Part shown: in pieces, positions 54,096 through 61,983 of the stretch
Layout: each line of letters opens with the position of its first letter
How positions within the stretch are numbered: the stretch's first letter is position 1
Assembly: GCF_900099825.1 (NCBI RefSeq)
Contig: NZ_LT629693.1
Coordinates: forward strand, 2,356,001 to 2,420,000
From: Bradyrhizobium ottawaense
Lineage (GTDB): Bacteria; Pseudomonadota; Alphaproteobacteria; Rhizobiales; Xanthobacteraceae
Direction of reading: 5' to 3'
Length of the DNA: 64,000 nucleotides
Made by a program: the position numbers and the translations under genes
The notes under the pieces: generated by a model
The model's database searches: none
Told to the model about the DNA's origin: nothing
The model's input: the letters and a program-made list of their open reading frames with translations, nothing else

Positions 54096-55814
54096 ATGTT
54101 TGATACCTCTTCTGCATCTAAGGGCGTGAAGTTCGCGCTGCTGGAAGGGCAATTGCTCGCCGGCGAAATCGATCACGCGGCGTTCGTCGGTCAGGCCGCA
54201 GATCTAGGCTTCCCCACCACCGCAGTCGGTGACGCCGCTGAGAAATTCAGGGCCATAGCTGCGAACCAAGCAGTTCGCCGCGCCAACCTGCGATCAAGCT
54301 ACGATTACATCGTGATCGGATCAGGCGCTTCCGGTTCAGTTGTCGCGCGTCGCCTGGCAGAGAACCGCGATGCGCAGGTTCTGCTGCTCGAGGCCGGCGG
54401 CGATGATCTGAAGCCGGGCATCCTGATCACCGAGACTTGGTTTTTCAACCTGGGCGGCGAGTTCGATTGGAATTTTGGTGCGGAGCGCAGCCCAAGCGTG
54501 AACAGCCGCTCGATCGTTCAGGCCATGGGCAAGGCCCTCGGCGGTGGCACCAGCATCAACGGGATGGTCTGGGCCCGCGGTCACAAGAACGATTTTGATT
54601 TCTGGGCCAGGCAGGCCGGCGATGACGCCTGGGACTATCGGCATATCCTCGACATCTATCGGGGGATCGAGGACTGGCATGGCGCCCCCGATCCTGAACG
54701 ACGCGGTAGCGGCGGCGACGTCTTCGTGCAGCCCGCCCCCAATCCTGGTTCGATCGCGCCGGCCTTCCTCAAGGCCGCCGAGTCCCTGGGCATCCCCACC
54801 TTCGCGGACCAGAACGGCGTGATGCAGGAAGGTTCCGGCGGCGCGGCGATCACCAACGTTCGTATCCGCGATGGTCGCAGGCTGAACGTTCCGGCGAGCT
54901 ACCTGTACCCGGTAATGGACCAGCCTAATTTGACCGTGCTGACGGGTGCTCATGTCAATCGCCTCACCCTGGAAGGGACCACCATCATCGGCGTGGAATT
55001 CGAGTGGCAGGGCAAGATCCGTGCGATCAGGTCCTCGAGCGACGTCGTGCTGTCGGCGGGCGCCATCCAGACCCCGAAGCTCTTGATGCTGTCGGGCATC
55101 GGCGACCGCACCGAACTCGATCGTTTCGGTATCTCCACCGTTTCCCATCTGCCCGGCGTTGGCCAAAATCTCCAGGATCACCCGATCATCGGTGGCGGGC
55201 TCTGGGAGGCGCCGGGACCGATTACCATCCGCAACAATGCAGCCGAGGCCAATCTCTTCACCAGGAGCCGTCCGGAACTCGACACACCGGACCTGCACAT
55301 TTGGCACATCGAGGCTCCTTATTTGTCCGAGGTAACGGGACGCCATGCCGTCGAGAACGTGTGGTCGATCAGCCCCGCGCTGGTTCGTCCGGAAAGTCGC
55401 GGCTTTCTTCGGCTGAAATCGGTTGATCCGCATCAGGCGCCCGAGATTCACGCCAACATGCTGAGCGATCCGCGCGACCTCGCGGCTTTGCGCCGGGGCA
55501 TGGCGATCGCCCGCGACCTCGGTAATTCCGAGGCGATGAAGCCCTTCGTCAAGCGCGAGATCCTGCCCGGCCCCTTGGCCGGCGAGGCGCTCGACAACCT
55601 GATCCGGGACGGGGCGATGTCGATGTATCACCCGACCGGCACCGCCAAGATGGGGCGGGACGATCTGTCGGTCGTAAACGCCGAACTGAGGGTCTACGGG
55701 GTGAAAAATCTCCGTATCGCCGACGGATCGATCATGCCGAGCATCACCACGGGCAACACCCAGGCGCCCTGCGTGATCATCGGCGAGCGCATGGCCGATA
55801 TCCTCACGGCTTGA
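54096..55814 (+). CDS. GMC-family FAD oxidoreductase with N-terminal extension
   Basis: A 572-residue flavoprotein. The FAD fold YDYIVIGSGASGSVVARRL begins only at about residue 69. Before it lies a polar helical extension (residues 1-65, no signal peptide) not present in the first GMC protein. Other motifs are GKALGGGTSINGMVWARGH, GAIQTPKLLMLSGIG, the catalytic His in MYHPTGTAKMG, and TGNTQAPCVIIGERM. It is followed by a strong hairpin and then ALDH, so alcohol-to-aldehyde-to-acid oxidation by the pair is likely. RBS: AGGAGAAAG. Confidence 0.93.
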   Translation: MFDTSSASKGVKFALLEGQLLAGEIDHAAFVGQAADLGFPTTAVGDAAEKFRAIAANQAVRRANLRSSYDYIVIGSGASGSVVARRLAENRDAQVLLLEAGGDDLKPGILITETWFFNLGGEFDWNFGAERSPSVNSRSIVQAMGKALGGGTSINGMVWARGHKNDFDFWARQAGDDAWDYRHILDIYRGIEDWHGAPDPERRGSGGDVFVQPAPNPGSIAPAFLKAAESLGIPTFADQNGVMQEGSGGAAITNVRIRDGRRLNVPASYLYPVMDQPNLTVLTGAHVNRLTLEGTTIIGVEFEWQGKIRAIRSSSDVVLSAGAIQTPKLLMLSGIGDRTELDRFGISTVSHLPGVGQNLQDHPIIGGGLWEAPGPITIRNNAAEANLFTRSRPELDTPDLHIWHIEAPYLSEVTGRHAVENVWSISPALVRPESRGFLRLKSVDPHQAPEIHANMLSDPRDLAALRRGMAIARDLGNSEAMKPFVKREILPGPLAGEALDNLIRDGAMSMYHPTGTAKMGRDDLSVVNAELRVYGVKNLRIADGSIMPSITTGNTQAPCVIIGERMADILTA

Positions 55815-55822
55815 GCACCGCG

Positions 55823-55851
55823 CGAAGCGCCGCCGCTGCGGCGGCGCTTCG
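55823..55851 (+). terminator. Strong hairpin after the GMC gene
   Basis: A perfect 13-bp GC-rich stem (left arm 55823-55835, right arm 55839-55851) with a 3-nt loop, 8 bp after the stop codon. It has no long T run, so it may be a weak terminator or an mRNA-stabilising hairpin between the GMC and ALDH messages. Confidence 0.6.
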
Positions 55852-55939
55852 AGCTTCTTACGGAAGGACGAAATACGTCACGGCAGGCGCGCCTGGAATG
55901 ATTCCTGGCGGTCTTTGCCACAAATTGGAGAACAGACAG

Positions 55940-57349
55940 ATGAACGACTACAGGCTTTTGATCGATGGGAAGTTGGTGTCCGGCGCGATGGCGCTGAACG
56001 TGGTCAATCCGGCGACGGAGGAAGTGGTTGCCGTGGCGCCGAGGGCAGACCGCGCGCAACTCGAACAGGCCGTCGCCGCGGCCAAAGCGGCCTTTCCGCG
56101 GTGGTCGGAGACGCCGGTGCGGGACCGCGGCGCGCTGCTGGCCCGGCTGGCTGATGCGGTTGAAGCGCGTCAGGCCGAGTTTGCGGAAATCCTGACGGCG
56201 GAAAATGGCAAGCCGATCGCACAGGCGGTGCACGAGATGGCGGCCGTCGTAGCCGCGATGCGCTATTATGCGGGTCTCGACCTGGCGCCCCGGATCCTGA
56301 AGGAGAACGCGTCCGAGAAGATCATCGAACAACCCATGCCGCTCGGCGTGGTCGGAGCGATATCGGCGTGGAACGTGCCGATGATCCTTCTGGCCGCGAA
56401 GATCGCGCCGGCGCTGCTTGCAGGCAACACCGTTGTCGCCAAGCCGGCGGCGACGACACCGCTGGCGGCGCTTAAACTGGGTGAGCTGTGCGCTGATATT
56501 CTGCCGCCTGGCGTGATCAACATCATTGTCGACGCCAATGATCTTGGCGACGCGCTCACCAGGCATCCGGACGTCGCCAAAATCGCATTCACGGGCTCGA
56601 CTGCGACCGGCAGGAAAGTCATGGAAAGCGCGGCCGGAACGCTGAAGCGCCTCACGCTGGAACTCGGCGGCAACGACGCCGCCATTGTGCTCGACGATGT
56701 CAATCCAAAGGAAATAGCGCCCGATCTGTTCGCCGGCGCGACCTTCAATTCGGGCCAAGGCTGCGTCGTGATCAAGCGCCTCTACGTTCATGATTCGCAA
56801 TATGAGGAATTCTGCGAGGAACTTGGGCGGCTGGCTCGCGAGGCCATCGTGGACGACGGCGCCAAGCCGGAAGCCCAGATAGGGCCACTGCAGAACAAGG
56901 CACATTTTGAGAGGGTGAAGGGCTTCCTGGAGGATGCCAAACAGGACGGCGTTATCGTTGCGGGCGGCAATGTTCTGAAGCGCAAGGGCTATTTCGTCGA
57001 ACCAACGATTGTTCGCGACATCGGCGACGATACGCGATTGGTCAGGGAGGAACAGTTCGGCCCAATTCTGCCGGTGCTGCGATATGCCAAGGTCGAAGAC
57101 GCCATCGCGCGCGCGAACGATACGGAGTTCGGGCTGGGGGGTAGCGTCTGGTCGAAGGACCCCGATCGGGCTTTCGCGGTGGCCTCGCAAATCAATTCGG
57201 GCACGGTCTGGATCAACAGGCATCTCAACCTGCAGCCCGACATTCCCTTCAGGGGCGACAAACAGTCCGGCATCGGAACCGAACTCGGCCACGCTGGCCT
57301 GGAGGAATATACGCAGCCCAGGATCATCAACATGGCCAAGCAGGCTTGA
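55940..57349 (+). CDS. Aldehyde dehydrogenase (NAD(P)-dependent)
   Basis: A 469-residue ALDH-superfamily enzyme. It has PLGVVGAISAWNVPMILLA, the cofactor motif FTGSTATGRKVM, catalytic Glu in LELGGNDAAIVLDDV, and the catalytic Cys in FNSGQGCVVIKRLYV. The C-terminal FGLGGSVWSKDPDRA and PFRGDKQSGIGTELG are also typical. I start at MNDYRLLIDGK, which has GGAG 9 nt upstream; the frame extends back to 55811 only through the intergenic hairpin. It probably oxidises the product of the adjacent GMC enzyme. Confidence 0.95.
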   Translation: MNDYRLLIDGKLVSGAMALNVVNPATEEVVAVAPRADRAQLEQAVAAAKAAFPRWSETPVRDRGALLARLADAVEARQAEFAEILTAENGKPIAQAVHEMAAVVAAMRYYAGLDLAPRILKENASEKIIEQPMPLGVVGAISAWNVPMILLAAKIAPALLAGNTVVAKPAATTPLAALKLGELCADILPPGVINIIVDANDLGDALTRHPDVAKIAFTGSTATGRKVMESAAGTLKRLTLELGGNDAAIVLDDVNPKEIAPDLFAGATFNSGQGCVVIKRLYVHDSQYEEFCEELGRLAREAIVDDGAKPEAQIGPLQNKAHFERVKGFLEDAKQDGVIVAGGNVLKRKGYFVEPTIVRDIGDDTRLVREEQFGPILPVLRYAKVEDAIARANDTEFGLGGSVWSKDPDRAFAVASQINSGTVWINRHLNLQPDIPFRGDKQSGIGTELGHAGLEEYTQPRIINMAKQA

Positions 57350-57352
57350 TGC

Positions 57353-57382
57353 GCATCCGGCCGTCTTCGCGACGGCCGATGC
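57353..57382 (+). other. Intercistronic hairpin between ALDH and SDR genes
   Basis: CGGCCGTC-TTCGC-GACGGCCG forms an 8-bp perfect stem. It extends by GCAT/ATGC with one bulged C to about 12 bp. It lies 3 bp after the ALDH stop and lacks a T tract, so it may set relative expression of the two genes. Confidence 0.5.
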
Positions 57383-57415
57383 CTTTCCGCTGGCTTCCTT
57401 GATAGGAAAAATCCC

Positions 57416-58165
57416 ATGCTCTTCTCAGGCAAGAATATCATCGTCACTGGTGCCACAGGTGACCTTGGCACCGCCATCACCCAGCGCCTGATCGCGCAAG
57501 GCGCAAATGTCCTGGCCGTCGACTCCAACGAAGCCGGACTGGCACGCCTTATCACGGAGGTGTCGGGCCCCGGCGCGCTCCATACCTTCGTCGCCGACGT
57601 GAGCGATTCTGAACAAGTGCTCGGCTACGCTACCCGAGCCTTCGAACTCTGGGGAAAAGTCGACGGCTTCGTCAACAATGCAGGGGTCCAGACGCCGGTG
57701 CGTCCGATCGTCGAGTTCCCCGAAGAGGACTTCGATCGCGTCATGGCCGTCAATGTTCGCGGCGTGTTTCTCGGTATGAAATATGTGCTGCCGCGGATGC
57801 GTGGCGGCGGATCGGTGGTCAACATGTCGAGCGCGCTCGGCGTAGTCGGCGGCGCCGGGATCGTCGCCTATGTTGCCTCGAAGCACGCCATCATCGGCAT
57901 GAGCAAGACCGCCGCGCTCGAACAAGGCGCTCGCGGCATCCGGGTCAACGCCTGCGCTCCTGGACCGATCGCCGGCCGGATGACCTCCAAGCTGGCTGAC
58001 GAGGTGTTCGCCGGAACCAGCAAGACGTTCGCCGAGACCGTCCCGTTGGGTCGCCACGGCACGCCGGAGGACGTGGCCGGCATGGTTGCGTTCCTGCTGT
58101 CCGACGACTCCGGCTATGCCACCGGAACGACCCACTCTGTCGATGGCGGCTTCACAACCGCCTAG
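57416..58165 (+). CDS. Short-chain dehydrogenase/reductase (SDR)
   Basis: A 249-residue classical SDR. It has the cofactor motif VTGATGDLGTAI, the NNAG motif in DGFVNNAGVQTP, catalytic Ser in NMSSALGVVGG, and YVASKHAIIGM with the catalytic Tyr-Lys. The C-terminus TGTTHSVDGGFTTA is typical of FabG-like enzymes. It probably acts on a hydroxy or keto intermediate of the same pathway as the upstream GMC/ALDH pair. It lies 66 bp after ALDH and 47 bp before the CMD gene. Confidence 0.95.
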   Translation: MLFSGKNIIVTGATGDLGTAITQRLIAQGANVLAVDSNEAGLARLITEVSGPGALHTFVADVSDSEQVLGYATRAFELWGKVDGFVNNAGVQTPVRPIVEFPEEDFDRVMAVNVRGVFLGMKYVLPRMRGGGSVVNMSSALGVVGGAGIVAYVASKHAIIGMSKTAALEQGARGIRVNACAPGPIAGRMTSKLADEVFAGTSKTFAETVPLGRHGTPEDVAGMVAFLLSDDSGYATGTTHSVDGGFTTA

Positions 58166-58212
58166 CCGACCTAAACCCTGGCGTTATCCAACCCGACCTT
58201 GAGGAATGTCCC

Positions 58213-58662
58213 ATGACCCAACGTTTGAACTACACCACCATTGCTCCGGTCGGCGTAAAGGCCCTTGGTGGCGTTTACGCCTATATCGCGCAATCGAATT
58301 TGCCCGCTCAGCTCGTCAATCAGGTCTATCTGCGCGTCTCGCAGATCAACGGCTGTGCCTATTGCATCGACATGCATTCCCGCGACCTGCTTAAGGGCGG
58401 CTTGGCCGTCGAAAAGCTGGTGCTCGTCCCTGCCTGGCGCGAGGCAGGCTCCCTGTTCGACTCACGCGAACGTGCGGCTCTGGCTTGGGCTGAAACAGTT
58501 ACGCGCGTCGCCGACACCGCTATACCGGATGGCGAATTCGAGTCTGCGTCGGCGGCGTTCTCTGAAAAGGAACTGGCCGACCTGACGATCGCGATCGGGC
58601 TGATGAATGCCTATAACCGGCTGGCCATCGGATTCCGCAACCCACCCAAGGCAGCTACTTGA
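58213..58662 (+). CDS. AhpD-like CMD family protein
   Basis: A 149-residue CMD family protein with the AhpD-type redox motif CAYCIDMHSRD (CxxC-x3-H). The N-terminus LNYTTIAPVGVKALGGVYAY and the C-terminal LMNAYNRLAIGFRNPP match the alkylhydroperoxidase-like group. It could remove peroxides generated by flavin oxidases, or act on a lactone. GAGGAA lies about 6 nt before the ATG. It is one of three CMD-family genes in the window. Confidence 0.92.
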   Translation: MTQRLNYTTIAPVGVKALGGVYAYIAQSNLPAQLVNQVYLRVSQINGCAYCIDMHSRDLLKGGLAVEKLVLVPAWREAGSLFDSRERAALAWAETVTRVADTAIPDGEFESASAAFSEKELADLTIAIGLMNAYNRLAIGFRNPPKAAT

Positions 58663-58828
58663 ATGTGAACGAAGTACGCCGACGGGCCGCCCATCCGGCG
58701 ACCGAGGCTGGTTTCGCACGGAGCTTCAGCTCAGGCCACAAGACGGGAAGCCTCGATATGCTGTCCGGTCACCCACCAGCAGCGTAGCTCCGGCCTTATC
58801 TCGACCCCTCTCTGAAGGAAGCGACACT

Positions 58829-59164
58829 ATGACCACGATTTCTGCGAATAGCGATGTAATGACCCTGATCAACATATTCACGGTTGAACCGGCAAACCAG
58901 CAACGGCTCGTTGAACTTCTAACCGAAGCCACGGAGGTTTCAGTGCGTCGGGCGCCGGGCTTTGTTTCTGCCAGCCTCCATCGCAGTACTGACGGGACGA
59001 AGGTCACGATGTATGCACAATGGCGGAGCATCGATGATTATCAGGCGATGCGTCAGGATCCTGCCCCACTTCCGTTTCTTCAGGAAGCGCTCAAGATCGC
59101 CAAGTTTGAACCCGGCGTCTACGAGGTCGTGCGAACCTTCACACCCGCCGGCGAGCCGAATTGA
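58829..59164 (+). CDS. Antibiotic biosynthesis monooxygenase (ABM) domain protein
   Basis: A 111-residue dimeric alpha+beta barrel protein. It begins VMTLINIFTVEPANQQRLVE, followed by GFVSASLHRSTDGTKVTMYA and QWRSIDDYQAM. ABM proteins act on quinols or polycyclic phenols without cofactor, or are accessory. The start is the ATG at 58829 with GAAGGAAG upstream; a longer frame reaching back into the CMD gene is not credible. It is the last gene of the rightward catabolic unit. Confidence 0.88.
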   Translation: MTTISANSDVMTLINIFTVEPANQQRLVELLTEATEVSVRRAPGFVSASLHRSTDGTKVTMYAQWRSIDDYQAMRQDPAPLPFLQEALKIAKFEPGVYEVVRTFTPAGEPN

Positions 59165-59243
59165 AGCGACTACGGTTTGTCCGCTTTGCGCCAGAAGCTG
59201 CCATACGACAACCGACAAGGTTCAACGCGTTCTACGGTTTCCT

Positions 59244-59456
59244 TCACGTAATTCGGTAGACCGCATACTCGATCCTGCCAGTCCCAAGCAAGCGGCCTTT
59301 GGCAATAAACAGCGACGTGCTCAGCCATTGATAACGCTCCGCCCCTGCATCGAAACGTATCGTCAGACGCATGTACTGGTCACTCCATTCTGTCGGTTGA
59401 TTTGATTCCGCGGCTTGCTTGAAAGCAAACTCGATTGCCCTCTTGGAACTTCGCAT
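59244..59456 (-). pseudogene. DUF3237-like C-terminal remnant
   Basis: A 70-codon frame with MRLTIRFDAGAERYQWLSTS, then LFIAKGRLLGTGRIEYAVYR, strongly like the end of DUF3237 proteins (FET...Y.WLN..LFVG.G...VEY.VYRV). The N-terminal three quarters are missing and the preceding sequence is not open. The rest of the 59165-59526 gap shows nothing recognisable. Confidence 0.5.
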
Positions 59457-59526
59457 CCTCGACGCTGAGCGCGTTTAGGAAGAGAGTCGCTACCCGCCAC
59501 GCCCGACCCGGCCAGAACTCTAGCTC

Positions 59527-60495
59527 TCATGGGACGAGCAGCAGTTTACCGGTGGTCTTGCGACTTTCCATGTGAGCATGGGCCCGCGCCGCTTCCGATA
59601 GCGAATATTCGCCGCCAATCCTGATCTTTAGCTTTCCGTCGACGATCCAGTCGAACAGTCGCGCCGAACGCGCGCGGAGCAGTTCGGGCGTGTAGATGTG
59701 ATCGAAAAAGGTCGCATACCCGATCTTGATGCTTTTCGGCAGGCTCATGATGTCGAGCGGTCCCGGTCCTCCGAGGACGGGGCCGTACCAGCAGAACGTG
59801 CCCGACCGGCGCAGCGCGTCGACCGACCCCTGAAAGGTCGTCGGCCCGGAGCCGTCATAGACGACATGCACGCCTTCTCCCTGGGTTAGACGCAGTACCT
59901 CCTCGGCGAACCGGCCCTCGCTATCGACAAACACATGGTTGGCACCTGCCTCCTTGGCGGCGGCGACCTTCTCCTCCAACGAGACGCGCCCGATAACATG
60001 ACCGCCTCGCAGCTTGATGATCTGTGTCAGCAGCAGTCCCACGCCACCCGCCGCCGCGTGGACCAAGGCGATGTCGCCGGGCTGCACCGGATAAAAGTCG
60101 GTTGCAAAGTGGCTCGCGGTCAGGCCCTGCATCATCACAGAGGCCGCCGTGCGGTCATCGATCATGTCGGGAACCGGCACGAGCGATGCGGCCGGGATTG
60201 CTATCCGCTGCGCATAGCTTCCGGGTGCATAGACCCACGCGACGCGCTGGCCCGGTTCGATGCCCTCGACGGAATCCCCCACCGCCAGTACACGGCCAAC
60301 ACCTTCGACACCCAGAATCTTGGGGTTGGAAACCTCGGTCCAGGCAATGCCCTGTCGCACGCCGATGTCCATGAAGTTGACGCCCGCGAGGGTGATCTCA
60401 ACCAGTGCTTCGCCACGTCCCGCCACCGGGTCGGGGCGCTCTACACACTCCAGCATCTCGCGGCCGCCCGTGCCGTTCATCACGATAGCTTTCAT
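59527..60495 (-). CDS. Quinone oxidoreductase / zinc-independent alcohol dehydrogenase (MDR family)
   Basis: A 322-residue NADPH-dependent MDR enzyme. It has VEITLAGVNFMDIGVRQGIA, HAAAGGVGLLLTQIIKLRGG and VYDGSGPTTFQGSVDALRR. No structural or catalytic zinc cysteines are visible. It resembles QorA-type quinone reductases. It lies downstream of a TetR gene on the same strand, with a GAACGATCGTTC palindrome 19 bp ahead of its ATG, so it is the probable target of that regulator. Confidence 0.92.
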   Translation of the reverse strand: MKAIVMNGTGGREMLECVERPDPVAGRGEALVEITLAGVNFMDIGVRQGIAWTEVSNPKILGVEGVGRVLAVGDSVEGIEPGQRVAWVYAPGSYAQRIAIPAASLVPVPDMIDDRTAASVMMQGLTASHFATDFYPVQPGDIALVHAAAGGVGLLLTQIIKLRGGHVIGRVSLEEKVAAAKEAGANHVFVDSEGRFAEEVLRLTQGEGVHVVYDGSGPTTFQGSVDALRRSGTFCWYGPVLGGPGPLDIMSLPKSIKIGYATFFDHIYTPELLRARSARLFDWIVDGKLKIRIGGEYSLSEAARAHAHMESRKTTGKLLLVP

Positions 60496-60513
60496 CGACT
60501 TTGCTCCTTTTTT

Positions 60514-60525
60514 GAACGATCGTTC
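60514..60525. promoter_or_regulatory. Candidate TetR operator upstream of the quinone oxidoreductase gene
   Basis: GAACGATCGTTC is a perfect 12-bp palindrome, 19 bp ahead of the start codon. It shares the half-site GAACG with the palindrome in front of the TetR gene at 61136-61145. Confidence 0.6.
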
Positions 60526-60544
60526 CGTAATTGGTCAAAAAAGA

Positions 60545-61111
60545 CTATCGCAGTGCCCGCAACGCCATGTCGGCCAGGCCGGTTAGAGTCGCCCGGTCGG
60601 CGCCGCCGCGCCCGGCGACGCGAATGCCAGCGATGTTCGCGATCAGAAACTCGGCGATCGCTTTGGGGTCAAGGCTCGTGGCGACATCACCTTCCCGCTG
60701 TGCATCGCGAACGCGTGCGGCGATGGCTCCGCGCAAGCTTCTTGCCAGCAGCGCATTGATCTCCTTGAGGTCGGGACGGGCGGCGCCGAACTCATAGATT
60801 GAGCTCACGCCAAGACATGGCTGATCGGCCGTCTTAACGACGCGCCTCAGCATCGCGTATATCCCGTCGATAGCACGCGCGCCGCTTCGAAGTGCGTCGA
60901 AGTGCTTAGCACATTCGCCCATCCCGTAGCGCCGCGCCGCCGAACAATAGAGCTGCCACTTGTCGCCGAAGGCGGCGTAGAGGCTCTGCCGTCCGATCCG
61001 CATCGCATCGACCAGCATCTGGGCCGAGGTTCCCTCGAACCCATGCTCACGGAACACGGCGATAGCACCGTCGACCGCCGCATCCGTATCGAATTCCCGT
61101 GGTCTTGCCAT
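60545..61111 (-). CDS. TetR/AcrR-family regulator
   Basis: A 188-residue repressor. The N-terminal helix-turn-helix is AIAVFREHGFEGTSAQMLVD and RIGRQSLYAAFGDKWQLY. The C-terminal ligand domain contains CLGVSSIYEFGA. It lies 49 bp upstream of the quinone oxidoreductase gene on the same strand. Matching palindromes precede both genes, so it likely represses itself and the reductase. The inducer is unknown; TetR/quinone-reductase pairs often respond to electrophiles. Confidence 0.93.
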   Translation of the reverse strand: MARPREFDTDAAVDGAIAVFREHGFEGTSAQMLVDAMRIGRQSLYAAFGDKWQLYCSAARRYGMGECAKHFDALRSGARAIDGIYAMLRRVVKTADQPCLGVSSIYEFGAARPDLKEINALLARSLRGAIAARVRDAQREGDVATSLDPKAIAEFLIANIAGIRVAGRGGADRATLTGLADMALRALR

Positions 61112-61135
61112 AAGCCCTATTTAGCAATACTGGAA

Positions 61136-61145
61136 TGAACGTTCA
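61136..61145. promoter_or_regulatory. Candidate TetR operator upstream of the tetR-family gene
   Basis: TGAACGTTCA is a perfect 10-bp palindrome 25 bp ahead of the regulator start, in an AT-rich promoter-like stretch. It shares the half-site with 60514-60525 but has no central AT step. Confidence 0.55.
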
Positions 61146-61278
61146 AGTAATTTATCGAGTGCGGCGCGATCGCCTCAGCGAGCAAAATACGGGGTGTCGT
61201 GGCACGGGCGCGAAGGTGCTGCAGCGCCGTCGGTACCGACCGCGCCATCGGATCGCGCATGAAGGCGCCACCCGCGGA

Positions 61279-61746
61279 CTATTTGAGTTGGGTGTTCGCG
61301 ATCGGCAGGATCGAAGCGACATGCCAACCATTTGCATCTCGAACGAACGTTTGGCTGATTAGAAATGTGTTGTCTTGGGGTGGCTTGCCTGGAAGGCCGC
61401 GCGTGAAAACGACGGGTACAAGAATCTGCATGACGTCGTCCGTGATCACGGACGCGCGAAATTGAGACATGTCGGGTTCGAGATGCCAGGTGCCTTCGTA
61501 ATACTCCCTGAAGCGATCGGCGACCGCATCACGTCCTCTGGTTTCGACACCTCGCGAAAACCAAAGCATGCTTGGCGAATTCCAGAGCATGGCTTTGACA
61601 TCGTCCGCGTTGTGGGCATTCTGCGCAGCCACAAATTTTGTAAAGAAAGTCCGCGCTTCGGTTTCGTCCTCAGCGGCCGATGCGGGCCCGCCGGAGGCGA
61701 CTGTCATGATGACAAGGAGAAGTACGGCGCTGGAAGGAATGTGCAT
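61279..61746 (-). CDS. Secreted SnoaL/NTF2-like protein
   Basis: A 155-residue protein with a signal peptide (SSAVLLLVIMTVASGGPASA, cleaved near ASAA). An NTF2-like/DUF4440 domain follows: FFTKFVAAQNAHNADDVKAM, SRGVETRGRDAVADRFREYY and a final strand GWHVASILPIANTQ. Such domains bind small hydrophobic ligands or act as isomerases; export suggests a periplasmic role. It is the third gene of a minus-strand series with the alpha/beta hydrolase and the monooxygenase upstream. Confidence 0.85.
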   Translation of the reverse strand: MHIPSSAVLLLVIMTVASGGPASAAEDETEARTFFTKFVAAQNAHNADDVKAMLWNSPSMLWFSRGVETRGRDAVADRFREYYEGTWHLEPDMSQFRASVITDDVMQILVPVVFTRGLPGKPPQDNTFLISQTFVRDANGWHVASILPIANTQLK

Positions 61747-61868
61747 AGAGCGTGCAAACCGCCCGCCGTGTCGCAGCGATTACCGAATTGACGTAGTTTG
61801 TCATGTTAACCTCGCTTCGTTTCAGTACCGGCTTCGGCCGGCGCGCGTTTGAGCATCATCAAAAGGAG

Positions 61869-61950
61869 GCGACTCGGTACTGCCTGCGTCACCTACGCGC
61901 GCGCACGTGGGCGACGTAGCCGTCCGGACGGACAGGCATTGAAGCGAAAT
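61869..61950 (-). pseudogene. Duplicated 3'-end fragment of the FAD monooxygenase gene
   Basis: This stretch matches 62937-63018, the last codons of the monooxygenase at 62930, over about 80 bp with few mismatches (shared core CACGTGGGCGACGTAGCC). It lies in the gap between the SnoaL and hydrolase genes and has no start codon. It marks a past tandem copy of the monooxygenase, or a recombination event that brought in the hydrolase. Confidence 0.65.
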
Positions 61951-61983
61951 GAATCCTGAACTTTCATAACATCTCCTCAATAC

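Noticed and set aside
54336..55631. 431-codon open frame on the minus strand
   Set aside because: Antisense to the GMC gene, with no recognisable domain.
55694..57292. 532-codon open frame on the minus strand
   Set aside because: It lies wholly opposite the ALDH gene and the end of the GMC gene, has Arg/Gln/His-rich composition and no domain. It is a GC-driven antisense shadow.
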